Shown: in pieces, positions 34,684 to 42,754 of the stretch
How the letters are laid out: each line of letters begins with the position of its first letter
Position numbering within the stretch: the stretch's first letter is position 1
Origin: Marinibaculum pumilum
GTDB lineage: Bacteria > Pseudomonadota > Alphaproteobacteria > Ferrovibrionales > Ferrovibrionaceae
NCBI RefSeq assembly: GCF_042646425.1
Contig: NZ_JBHRTR010000028.1
Coordinates: 1 to 64,000 of the forward strand
Reading direction: 5' to 3'
DNA length: 64,000 nucleotides
Translations under genes and position numbers: made by a program
Notes under the pieces: model-generated
Seen by the model: only the letters and a program-made list of their open reading frames with translations
Databases searched by the model: none
What the model was told of the DNA's origin: nothing

Positions 34684-36065
34684 GACACAACCTTCCAGGT
34701 CGATCCCTGCGGCCCGTCCTCGATCACGATGTCGCGCGCCGCCAGATCGTCGCGGATACGGTCGGCGGTGGCGAAATCCTTCGCCTTGCGCGCCTCGCCG
34801 CGCGCCGCCACCAGGGCGTCGATCTCCGCCCGCGCATCCGCCGACAGGCTTTCGGTGCCGCCGGTCCGCGCCGCCCAGGCGGCCGGTTCCTGCTGCAGCA
34901 GGCCCAGCAGCCGCCCGCCGGCCACCAGGGCGGCGGCGGCCTCGCGCCCGGCTGCGCCGGTGCGGCCCTGCGCCTCCTTCGCCGCGCTGAACAGGGCCGC
35001 CATCGCCTTCGGCGTGTTCAGGTCGTCTTCCAGCGCGGCCACCAGGTCGGCGGGCGGCGGTGCCTCGTCCGCCAGTTCCGCCGGCGTGGGCAGTTCCGCC
35101 AGGCTGCCGTAGAGCCGGTCCAGGCTGCGCTTCGCCTGCGCCAGCCCGTCGTCGCTCCAGTCCAGCGGCTGCCGGTAATGCGCCGACAGGAGCGCCAGGC
35201 GGATCGCCTCGCCCGGGGCCTGTGCCAGCAGGTCCTTGACCAGCAGGACATTGCCCAGCGACTTGGACATCTTCTCCCGCTCCACGTTCACGAAGCCGTT
35301 GTGCATCCAGGTGCGCACGTACAGCGCGCCGCCATGCGCGCAGGTGCCCTGCGCCCGCTCGTTCTCGTGGTGCGGAAAGATGAGGTCGTGCCCGCCGCCA
35401 TGGATGTCAATCGTGCGGCCCAGATGCGCCTCGATCATCGCGGAGCATTCCAGGTGCCAGCCGGGCCTGCCGCGGCCCCACGGACTGTCCCAGCCCGGCT
35501 GTTCCGGGGTGGAGGGCTTCCACAGCACGAAATCCGCCGGATCGCGCTTGTAGGGCGCCACCTCGACCCGCGCGCCGGCGATCATCTCGTCCCGGTCGCG
35601 CCGCGACAGGCCGCCATATTCGGCATAGGAGGGCACGTTGAACAGGACATGCCCGTCCGCCGCATAGGCGTTGCCGCGGCCGATCAGGGTCTCGATCATC
35701 GCGATCATCTGCGGCAGGTGCAGGGTGGCGCGCGGCTCCAGGTCCGGCGGCAGCACGCCCAGCGCCGCCATGTCGGCATGGTAGGCCTCGGTGAAGCGCG
35801 CCGCGATGGTGCCGATGTCGGTGCCCTCCTCGACGGCGGCCTTGTTGATCTTGTCGTCGATGTCCGTGATGTTGCGGGCATAGACGAGGCCGCCGAAGCG
35901 TCGCCGCAGCACCCGCGCCAGCACGTCGAAGACGACCGCGGGGCGCGCATTGCCGATATGCGGATGGCTGTAGACCGTGGGGCCGCAGACATACATCGTC
36001 ACCCGGTCGGGATCCTGGGGGACGAAGTCTTCCTTCGTGCGGGTCAGGGTGTTGTAGAGCTGCAT
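34680..36065 (-). CDS. cysS: Cysteinyl-tRNA synthetase
   Basis: A 461-residue class I synthetase from ATG 36065 (MQLYNTLTRTKEDF); longer upstream readings lack similarity. It has the HIGH-type motif in PTVYSHPHIGNAR, zinc ligands Cys in YVCGPTVY, Cys in WHLECSAM and His in PHHENE, and the KMSKS loop (EKMSKSLGNVLL). The C-terminal helical anticodon region ends IVIEDGPQGSTWKV. First gene of the cysS-sufE pair. It is transcribed away from hisI across a 208-base divergent region. Confidence 0.96.
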   Translation of the reverse strand: MQLYNTLTRTKEDFVPQDPDRVTMYVCGPTVYSHPHIGNARPAVVFDVLARVLRRRFGGLVYARNITDIDDKINKAAVEEGTDIGTIAARFTEAYHADMAALGVLPPDLEPRATLHLPQMIAMIETLIGRGNAYAADGHVLFNVPSYAEYGGLSRRDRDEMIAGARVEVAPYKRDPADFVLWKPSTPEQPGWDSPWGRGRPGWHLECSAMIEAHLGRTIDIHGGGHDLIFPHHENERAQGTCAHGGALYVRTWMHNGFVNVEREKMSKSLGNVLLVKDLLAQAPGEAIRLALLSAHYRQPLDWSDDGLAQAKRSLDRLYGSLAELPTPAELADEAPPPADLVAALEDDLNTPKAMAALFSAAKEAQGRTGAAGREAAAALVAGGRLLGLLQQEPAAWAARTGGTESLSADARAEIDALVAARGEARKAKDFATADRIRDDLAARDIVIEDGPQGSTWKVVS

Positions 36066-36273
36066 TCTGTCCGCCGGCGGTCCGGGTGGGTGGGCTTCCG
36101 GAAGGTTGGCATGTCCGGAAGGGGCCCTACCTACGCCAGTGCAGGGGCGAGGCCAAGAGGTGTTGCCGCCGGCGGCCGCGCGGCGGTTGTCCCGGCCGTC
36201 GCCGCACCTTATAAGCCCCGGCAAAATCAGGCTTGGCAAATTCCGCCGCCGCAAGGCTGCCTTGGAGACGAAG

Positions 36274-36756
36274 ATGACGGAGAGCAAGTGGTACGCTGCC
36301 CGGCGTACCGTGGAACAGGTCGAGGAAGGTACCGAACTCGCCCCCAAGTTCGACGAGAACGGCCTGATCCCGGTCGTGACCACCGACCATGCCAGCGGCG
36401 AGCTGCTGATGCACGGCTATATGAACGAGGAGGCCCTGCGGGAGACGATCCGGCGGGGCGAGGCGGTCTATTTCTCCCGCTCCCGCCAGGCGCTCTGGCA
36501 CAAGGGCGCCACCTCCGGCCTGGTGCAGAAGGTGGTCGAGCTGCGCATCGACGACGACCAGGACGCGGTCTGGCTGCGGGTCGACGTGGCCGGCGGGGCC
36601 AGCTGCCATGTCGGCTACCGCTCGTGCTTCTACCGCTCCCTGCCGGTGGGCGGCGAGCTGCCGGAGGCGCCGATCGCCCTGACTTTCGAGGAAAGCGAGA
36701 AGGTCTTCGATCCGCAGGTCGTCTACGGCGACGCGCCGAACCCCACGAAGCTCTAG
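36274..36756 (+). CDS. hisI: Phosphoribosyl-AMP cyclohydrolase (histidine biosynthesis)
   Basis: A 160-residue stand-alone HisI (no HisE fusion). It opens the adenine ring of phosphoribosyl-AMP, the third step of histidine synthesis. Motifs are GLIPVVTTDHASGELLMHGY, AVYFSRSRQALWHKGATSG, and the zinc/magnesium and catalytic block DQDAVWLRVDV with ASCHVGYRSCFYR. ATG 36274 has GGAG six bases upstream; the open frame extends to 36106 but without similarity. No other his genes are nearby. Confidence 0.95.
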   Translation: MTESKWYAARRTVEQVEEGTELAPKFDENGLIPVVTTDHASGELLMHGYMNEEALRETIRRGEAVYFSRSRQALWHKGATSGLVQKVVELRIDDDQDAVWLRVDVAGGASCHVGYRSCFYRSLPVGGELPEAPIALTFEESEKVFDPQVVYGDAPNPTKL

Positions 36757-36936
36757 CGTCGGCATGAGGGGCGTCGCGGCACGGCGCTTGCCTCGACGAT
36801 CCCGAAGACCCGATACTCGAAGCCGCTGCGGGCTGAGGCACGCGGCGGCTGGAAACGTCCAGTTCATGGCTGCAAGAACAAGAAACGATCCGTAGTTCCG
36901 TCCTCGATCTGTCGCGGGCCAGATGCGCGGTCAGCC

Positions 36937-38746
36937 ATGAAGCTGCGTTACATCCTGTTTGCCGCCCTGTCCGGCATTGCCGTGCTGCCTGTCGTCGCGC
37001 TGTCGGCCTGGACCTTCGCCAACGCCGTGCAGCAGGAGATGGCGGATGTGCGCGACAAGCACCTGGTGATCGCCACCAATGTCGGCGCCGCGCTGGACCG
37101 CTATGCGGTGGATCTGCGCAATGCTTTCGACATGGTCGCCGGACTGCGGTTGCCCGTGGCCGACGAGGGGCCGGTGGCGGCCTTCCTGACCAGCCTCGAC
37201 TTCCTGCATTTCTGTGTCGCCGAGCTGCCCGGCGGCCGGATCACGCGGTGCATCGCCACCGATGGGGCGGCCTGTCCCTCGCAGATGCCGCCGGAGATGC
37301 TGGACCAGTTCCTGGACCTGGCCGGCGACGGCGGCACGGTGTTCGCGCCGGTGATGAAGGATCCGTCCGGCGTGCCGGTGATCTACCTGCTGCGCCGCGA
37401 CGGCGATCGCCTGTTCATCGGCGCCGTAGCGACCGACTATATCGTTCGTCAGGGGCAGGCCGTCGCATTCGGCGAGAAGGGCCATGCCGCGATCGTCGAC
37501 CGCCGCGGCAATGTGATCGCGCATCCCCGCGCCGACTGGCGGGCGGAAGTCCGCAACATCGCGAAGGTCGAGCCGGTGCAGCGGATGATGGCGCAGGAAA
37601 CCGGCGCCACCACCTTCGTCTCGCCGGCCCTGAATGCGGAAATGGTGTCCGGCTATACCTACGTGCCCGCGACAGGCTGGGGGGTGATGATCCCGCAACC
37701 CCTGGCGGAACTGCGGGCGGAGGCGGTCCTGGGCCAGTACCGGGCGCTGGGCGTGGCGGTCCTGGGCATCGCGATCGCGGCCCTGGTCAGCTGGTTCCTG
37801 TCCGGCTATCTCGCCGGGCCCCTGGCCGCGATGGCGCGCACCGCCCGGCGCATGGCCGGCGGCGACCTTTCCGCCCGCGCCGCCGTGGACGACCGGGCGC
37901 CAAGCGAGGTCGGCGACCTGGCGCGATCCTTCAACGGCATGGCCGACGAGGTGGCGAAGGCCAATCGCGGCCTGGTTGCGGCGGTCACGGAAGCCAATCG
38001 TGCCAGCCAGGCGAAATCGGAATTCCTCGCCTGCATGAGCCACGACCTGCGGACCCCGCTCAACGCCATCGTCGGCATCGCGGAAGCGATGCGCAGCAAC
38101 GCCCTGGGTCCGCTCGACCAGAACCGCTACCGACAACTATCTGGGCGACATCCAGCGCAGCGGGCATCTTCTGCTCGGCCTGATCAACGACATCCTGGAT
38201 CTGTCCAAGATCGAGTCGGGCAGCTACAGCCTGCTGGAGACGGAGATCGATCTCGGGCAGGCGTTGCGGGAGGCGATCGACCTGGCCGACTACATGGCGC
38301 GGCAGTGCGGCGTGACGGTCACCCTCGACCTGCCCGTGGCGCTGCCGGTCCTGGTCTGCGACGCGCGCAGCCTGGCGCAGGTGTTCAACAACCTGCTGTC
38401 CAACGCCGTCAAGTTCTCCCATCCCGGCGGCGAGGTCCGGGTGCGTTGTGGCGAGATGGCGGATGGCGGCCTGCGGATCGCCTTTGCCGATGACGGCATC
38501 GGCATGCGGCCGGAGCAGATCGCCCGGCTGAAGGAGCCCTTTACCCAGGCGGCGAGCCATCAGAGCCGCCGGCACGAGGGCACCGGCCTCGGCCTCTACA
38601 TCTGCCGCAGGATCATGGAACTGCATGGCGGCAGGCTGGAACTGGAAAGTACCCATGGCCGCGGCACCACGGTGACGATCCTGTTTCCGCCGCACCGCAC
38701 CGGCGGGCAGGTCGCGGCCGAAGAGGCCCGCACGGCGCCCGCATAG
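36937..38746 (+). pseudogene. Membrane sensor histidine kinase broken by a single-base frameshift
   Basis: From ATG 36937 the first frame gives a membrane helix (YILFAALSGIAVLPVVALSAW), an extracytoplasmic Cache-like sensor (about residues 35-260), a second helix (ALGVAVLGIAIAALVSWFL), HAMP, and the start of HisKA with phospho-His in CMSHDLRTPLNAI. Near 38130 the reading frame slips by one base. A second frame then continues with YLGDIQRSGHLLLGLINDIL and a complete HATPase (NNLLSNAVKFS; DDGIGM; GTGLGLYI) to a stop at 38746. Removing one C in the run CTACCGAC restores RYDNYLGDI. This could be a real mutation or a draft-sequence error. The flanking genes give no hint of the signal. Confidence 0.85.
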
Positions 38747-38913
38747 CCGCTGCGCGGCGCTGCGACCGGTACTGCTGACATATGAATGGCATCCGGCGAT
38801 CATAATCTCGTCACACCGGCGAATATTGTATCGGTCCGTCTTCAGCGGGTGGCGGGCGCCCGGTGGAGATTCCAGGGGAAGCCCGCGTAAGTCACTCGGA
38901 AGGAAAGAACTGC

Positions 38914-39411
38914 ATGATCAGGAAATCCACAACGGCGCTGGCCGCCGTCGCGGCCCTCGGCCTGGGTGCCGCCGCAATCGCCACCCCGGCGCAGGCGGAG
39001 ACCGCCCAGTCGATCACCTTCAACATCTCCAGCGTGCCGCAGAAGTCCGGCGACTGGACGATCGAAAGCGCGTTCATCGGCAACATGGCCGATCCGAATG
39101 CCTGCACCCAGTACTATTACCAGCCGCCGCCGGCCACGAGCTGGACCTGGAATAACCAGGGCAACAACCTGAACCCCTTCGGCATCGTCGTGAACTTCAA
39201 GAAGTCCGGCGGCACCGGCGATCCGACCCAGACGGCGTTCCGCTGCGTGACGGTCGATCCCAACAACATGCCGTCCGCCAACAACACGGTGGATATCAGC
39301 CTGACCGCCTGCAACGTGAACGGCGCCGAAGGCAATCCGGGCCTGCTGGTGAACTCCACCAGCCCCGGCGTCACCGTGAAGGCGATCGGCGGCCAGCCCA
39401 GCTGCAGCTGA
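38914..39411 (+). CDS. Small secreted four-cysteine protein, paralogue 1 of 3, unknown family
   Basis: A 165-residue protein of a family I do not recognise. It has a clear signal peptide (KSTTALAAVAALGLGAAAIA, cut near AQA) and a mature part of about 135 residues. The mature part starts ETAQSITFNISSVPQKSGDW and has exactly four Cys (in NACTQYY, FRCVTV, LTACNV, QPSCS), suggesting two disulfides in the periplasm or outside. Aromatic and Pro-rich YYYQPPPATSWTW lies in the middle. A strong ribosome binding site (GGAAGGAAAG) precedes ATG 38914. The mature sequence is almost identical to paralogue 2 and clearly related to paralogue 3. A strong terminator follows, so it is a single-gene transcript. 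Confidence 0.8.
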   Translation: MIRKSTTALAAVAALGLGAAAIATPAQAETAQSITFNISSVPQKSGDWTIESAFIGNMADPNACTQYYYQPPPATSWTWNNQGNNLNPFGIVVNFKKSGGTGDPTQTAFRCVTVDPNNMPSANNTVDISLTACNVNGAEGNPGLLVNSTSPGVTVKAIGGQPSCS

Positions 39412-39493
39412 TGCCTGCGGTCCCGGGCGGCGCTGCGACGCGGCCCGGCCCGGCCTGCTGATCCCGGCATCGTGAACCGGGGTTTTGCCGAAG

Positions 39494-39523
39494 GGCCCCG
39501 CGGCACCCGCCGCGGGGCCTTTT
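39494..39523 (+). terminator. Intrinsic terminator after secreted-protein gene 1
   Basis: GGCCCCGCGG pairs with CCGCGGGGCC, followed directly by TTTT. A textbook Rho-independent terminator about 83 bases after the stop. Confidence 0.88.
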
Positions 39524-39559
39524 CTGTCTGCGGCGCCGACGATCCTGTCATGCCCGGAA

Positions 39560-39641
39560 CCGGACTTTCGCCCCGGAGCCGGACTTTCGCCCCGGAGCCG
39601 GACTTTCGCCCCGGAGCCGGACTTTCGCCCCGGAGCCGGAC
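39560..39641 (+). repeat. 19-bp tandem repeat running into an assembly gap
   Basis: Four full copies of CCGGACTTTCGCCCCGGAG (39560-39578, 39579-39597, 39598-39616, 39617-39635) and six bases of a fifth, then Ns. Copies are identical. The true copy number is unknown because the gap begins inside the array. No protein is encoded across it. Confidence 0.92.
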
Positions 39642-39651
39642 NNNNNNNNNN
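39642..39651. other. Assembly gap (10 N)
   Basis: Ten Ns placed directly after the 19-bp tandem repeat. The number is probably a placeholder, so distances between the two flanking paralogues are not reliable. Confidence 0.95.
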
Positions 39652-39755
39652 TATGGCGACCAACGGGCGAAGCCGTGCCAGGACTGCCTCGACAACGCGC
39701 AGGCCGTTTGCCCCGGACCGCCGGTGCCGCGCCTGCTGTCAGGAGGAGGAAAGAC

Positions 39756-40262
39756 ATGAAACACGGGAAACGGATGCTGTCGGTCGCGGCTGCGGCCCTC
39801 GCCCTGGGTGCCGCGGCGGCAGGTGCGACGCCGGCCCTGGCGGAGACCGCCCAGTCGATCACATTCACCATCTCCAGCGTGCCGCAGAAGTCCGGCGACT
39901 GGACGATCGAGAGCGCGTTCATCGGCAACATGGCCGATCCGAATGCCTGCACCCAGTACTACTACCAGCCGCCGCCGGCCACGAGCTGGACCTGGAACCA
40001 GGAGCCGGGCGGCAGCAACCTGAACCCGTTCGGCATCGTCGTGAACTTCAAGAAGTCCGGCGGCACCGGCGACGCCACGCAGACGGCATTCCGCTGCGTG
40101 ACGGTCGATCCGAACAACATGCCGTCCGCCAACAACACGGTGGATATCAGCCTGACCGCCTGCAACGTGAACGGCGCCGAAGGCAATCCGGGCCTGCTGG
40201 TGAATTCCTCCAGCCCCGGTGTCACGGTCAAGGATATCGGCGGCCAGCCCAGCTGCAGCTGA
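39756..40262 (+). CDS. Small secreted four-cysteine protein, paralogue 2 of 3, unknown family
   Basis: A 168-residue protein with its own signal peptide (MLSVAAAALALGAAAAGATP, cut near ALA) and strong ribosome binding site (AGGAGGAGG) before ATG 39756. The mature part differs from paralogue 1 at only a handful of positions, including a small insertion (NQEPGGSN for NNQGNN). All four Cys are kept. The signal peptides are much less alike than the mature parts, so the mature domain is under constraint or has been homogenised by gene conversion. It is followed by two hairpins. Confidence 0.8.
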   Translation: MKHGKRMLSVAAAALALGAAAAGATPALAETAQSITFTISSVPQKSGDWTIESAFIGNMADPNACTQYYYQPPPATSWTWNQEPGGSNLNPFGIVVNFKKSGGTGDATQTAFRCVTVDPNNMPSANNTVDISLTACNVNGAEGNPGLLVNSSSPGVTVKDIGGQPSCS

Positions 40263-40266
40263 TCCC

Positions 40267-40290
40267 GTGCAGCCCGATCCGGGGCTGCAC
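40267..40290 (+). terminator. Hairpin directly after secreted-protein gene 2
   Basis: GTGCAGCCC (40267-40275) pairs perfectly with GGGCTGCAC (40282-40290), four bases after the stop codon. No T-tract; it may protect the 3' end or be part of a two-hairpin terminator with 40315-40341. Confidence 0.5.
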
Positions 40291-40314
40291 ATCTTGACCT
40301 GATGCCTTGAAGGT

Positions 40315-40341
40315 CTCCGCGGCATGCGCCGCGGGGGTCTT
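40315..40341 (+). terminator. Probable intrinsic terminator before secreted-protein gene 3
   Basis: CTCCGCGGC pairs with GCCGCGGGG over a 4-base loop, followed by GTCTTC. A weaker T-tract than the terminator at 39494, but similar in plan. Confidence 0.5.
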
Positions 40342-40431
40342 CGAAGGATATCGGCCGCTACGTCTGCCGCTCCCCGGCCATGACTGCTATCCTTCCGGCA
40401 ACGCGACCGGGAGGTGGCCGGGAGGGGTGGA

Positions 40432-40992
40432 ATGACGGGATCCGAGACCGAAGGTGCGGGACCGGCCCATGCGCAGAGGCGCAGGCAGGGGGGACGACGC
40501 GCGGTCTGCCGGAAGCGGCGGGCGATGCTCGCAGCGCTTGCGATACTTGCCGTGGCCGTGCCGGGGGCGGAGCGCTCCATCCGGGCGGAAGAGGCCCAGA
40601 GCATTGCCTTTGCCATCGCCGTCGTGCCTGAAGCGGTCGGCGCGGATCGGCTGGAGGCGGTCTATTTCGCCGGCATGGTGGATCCGGACGGCTGTACCGG
40701 CTGGTACAGCGACCTGCCTCAGGGACGCAGCTGGACCTGGACCAACAACGGCAAGAACGTCACCCGCTTCGCCCTGACCGTCGGCTTCACCGTCGAAGGC
40801 GGCGGCGAGCCGCGGGTCGCCACCCGCTGCGTTTCGGTGGATCCGGAGAACATGGCCAATGCCCGGCCGACCGTGAATATCGAGCTGGCGCCCTGCGAAC
40901 TGGCGCCCGGCAAGGCCCATCTGCAGCTCGACGAGATCCGGCAGCCCGGCGTCAAGGTGCACCGCATCGCAGGCGAGGGCGCCTGCCGCTGA
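40432..40992 (+). CDS. Small secreted four-cysteine protein, divergent paralogue 3 of 3
   Basis: A 186-residue protein from ATG 40432 with GGAGG six bases upstream. An Arg-rich start precedes a hydrophobic signal (MLAALAILAVAVPGA). The mature part aligns end to end with paralogues 1 and 2: EEAQSIAFAI, GMVDPDGCTGWY, RSWTWTNNGKN, ATRCVSVDPENMAN, TVNIELAPCEL, and a C-terminal GACR. The four Cys and the SWTW core are conserved while most other positions differ, which shows what the fold needs. It is convergent with the decarboxylase gene at 41025. Function unknown. Confidence 0.75.
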   Translation: MTGSETEGAGPAHAQRRRQGGRRAVCRKRRAMLAALAILAVAVPGAERSIRAEEAQSIAFAIAVVPEAVGADRLEAVYFAGMVDPDGCTGWYSDLPQGRSWTWTNNGKNVTRFALTVGFTVEGGGEPRVATRCVSVDPENMANARPTVNIELAPCELAPGKAHLQLDEIRQPGVKVHRIAGEGACR

Positions 40993-41024
40993 ACACGGTG
41001 CCGCGCCCGCAGCTGCGAACCGTC

Positions 41025-41795
41025 TCAGGCTTTCCTGTAGTCGTGCACGACCCGGCCCAGGTCGTGGACATAGTCCGCCCGCATGAAGAAGGCCGTGCCG
41101 ACCGACAGCGGCCGGAACCGGTGCCAGGGGTCGATGTCGGTGACGGTCGGCAGGTCCAGCGCGGCGCGCCCGGCATAGAGGAAGGGCCGGCCGTCCGCCC
41201 CTTCCGCCAGCTTCGCCCCGCCTTCCAGGCGGATCAGCTGCGCGACGTCGGGCGGGCCGCCATCGGCCGACGGGACCAGCTTCAGCGACAGTGCCGGATA
41301 GCCGGCCATCTCCGCCGGCTCGCCCTGCCGGTCCAGCATCATCGCCGCCCGGGCCAGCACCGTGCCGGCGGGCCGCTCGACCCGGGCGGTCAGCTGGTCG
41401 CCCGGGGTGGCATGGCCGGTCCAGCTGCAATGGATCGCCGCCAGCTTTTTCGGATAGCCCCAGATCTCGCGGCCGGCGACCAGCGGCGCCTCCTGGTCGG
41501 TGCCGATCACGGTGACGAAGCGGTAGGCCTCGCCGCCGAAGCGGACGCCGGTCGCGATATAGGCCTCGTGATAGGCGCCGTGCGGCGAGAACGGCGCCCA
41601 GCGCGCCTTGAACCAGCAGGGCACCGGGTCCTCCAGCGGCTCCACCTTCGGCGGCAGCAGCGGCGCCACTGCCTCCGCCGATGCGGCAAAGGGGATCAGC
41701 AGGTCCTCGGCATCGCGGTAGATGTGCGGCGGTCGGCGATAGGGCTCCGCCATGCCGGCCGGCATGGCATAGCCATGCCTGTCTTCCCAGCTCAT
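41025..41795 (-). CDS. adc: Acetoacetate decarboxylase family enzyme
   Basis: A 256-residue protein matching the acetoacetate decarboxylase family in length and key residues. The Schiff-base lysine pair is Lys116-Lys117 in EIWGYPKKLA, and a Glu lies in AYHEAYI near residue 77, the position of the clostridial catalytic Glu. The classical reaction turns acetoacetate into acetone and CO2, but many family members act on other beta-keto or aldol substrates. It lies 15 bases downstream of surE on the same strand, divergent from the thiolase-ligase genes, so it may serve the same catabolic cluster. Confidence 0.85.
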   Translation of the reverse strand: MSWEDRHGYAMPAGMAEPYRRPPHIYRDAEDLLIPFAASAEAVAPLLPPKVEPLEDPVPCWFKARWAPFSPHGAYHEAYIATGVRFGGEAYRFVTVIGTDQEAPLVAGREIWGYPKKLAAIHCSWTGHATPGDQLTARVERPAGTVLARAAMMLDRQGEPAEMAGYPALSLKLVPSADGGPPDVAQLIRLEGGAKLAEGADGRPFLYAGRAALDLPTVTDIDPWHRFRPLSVGTAFFMRADYVHDLGRVVHDYRKA

Positions 41796-41810
41796 TTCAG
41801 GCCTGCCAGC

Positions 41811-42596
41811 TCATTTCAGGGCGCCGTCCAGGCGCTCCTGCAGCGGATCCCGCCAGTCGTGCTGGGTCATGTCCAGGTGCAGCGGAGTGACGGAGATGTA
41901 GCCGGCGGCGACCGCGCCCAGGTCGGTATCGGCCGGCGCGTCGCCCACGTCATGCTTGAAGTTCAGCCAGTAATAGTCGAAGCCGCGCGGGTCGGTCCGC
42001 GGCGTGACCACCGCCTGGTTCAGCTTCCGCCGGCCCTGCCGGGTGACCCGCACCCCCTTCACCTGGTCGGGTTCGCAGGGCGGGAAGTTGACGTTCACGA
42101 ACACTTCCCTGGGCAGCTCCGCCACCAGCAGCGCCTGCAGCAGGGCCGGTCCGTGCGCCTCCGCCGTCCGCCAGGGGACATCCTCCCGGTTGGAGAAGCA
42201 CTGGCTCATCGCGATCGCCGGAATGCCCAGGATCACTCCCTCCATCGCCGCCGCGCAGGTGCCCGAATAGGTCAGGTCGTCGGCCAGGTTGGCGCCGCGA
42301 TTGATGCCGGACAGGATCATGGTCGGCTTCGCCTCCGCCATGATGCTGTTGTTGCCCAGCACGACGCAGTCGGTGGGGGAGCCGCGCAGCGCGATCCGCC
42401 GCTCCTCCAGCTGCCGGATGCGGATCGGGTCGGCCAGGCTCAGCGAATGCGACTTGCCGCTCTGTTCCGTCTCCGGCGCGACCACCCAGACCTCGCCGCT
42501 GCCCTCGCGCTCGCAGAGGCCGCGGGCCAGCTTCTCCATCAGCTGGATGCCCGGCGCGTGAATGCCGTCGTCGTTGGTGACCAGGATGCGGCGCAT
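41811..42596 (-). CDS. surE: SurE-family nucleotidase/phosphatase
   Basis: A 261-residue protein with the SurE metal site and fold: MRRILVTNDDGIHAPG (Asp-Asp pair), VAPETEQSGKSHSLSL, GSPTDCVVLG and ILSGINRGANLADDLTYSGT. SurE enzymes remove phosphate from nucleoside monophosphates and other small phospho-compounds. It starts at ATG 42596 with GGGGGAG upstream and is usually next to pcm or nlpD, not in a cluster like this one, so it may have been recruited as a pathway phosphatase. Divergent from the thiolase gene across the palindromic site at 42648. Confidence 0.9.
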   Translation of the reverse strand: MRRILVTNDDGIHAPGIQLMEKLARGLCEREGSGEVWVVAPETEQSGKSHSLSLADPIRIRQLEERRIALRGSPTDCVVLGNNSIMAEAKPTMILSGINRGANLADDLTYSGTCAAAMEGVILGIPAIAMSQCFSNREDVPWRTAEAHGPALLQALLVAELPREVFVNVNFPPCEPDQVKGVRVTRQGRRKLNQAVVTPRTDPRGFDYYWLNFKHDVGDAPADTDLGAVAAGYISVTPLHLDMTQHDWRDPLQERLDGALK

Positions 42597-42647
42597 GTCT
42601 CTCCCCCTCTCGACTTTGCCCGGGCAATGACGATTCTGCCCGACATG

Positions 42648-42660
42648 ATTGTCCGACAAT
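42648..42660. promoter_or_regulatory. Perfect 13-bp palindrome, candidate operator
   Basis: ATTGTCCGACAAT is a perfect inverted repeat around a central C. It lies in the divergent surE/thiolase gap, about 50 bases upstream of the surE start and 95 upstream of the thiolase start. The identical 13-mer occurs at 49809-49821. The TTGTC-N-GACAA form is typical of GntR-family repressors. No GntR gene is in the window. Confidence 0.65.
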
Positions 42661-42754
42661 ATGGCCCGCCCCGGCACGACATGATAGTGTCGCCGCAAAA
42701 GGTTCACGAGAGGACCGGCCCGTCGGGTCGGCCACCCTTGTGCGGGAGGAAAGC

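Noticed and set aside
39560..39641. CRISPR-like array
   Set aside because: The 19-base units are directly adjacent with no spacers, so it is a simple tandem repeat.
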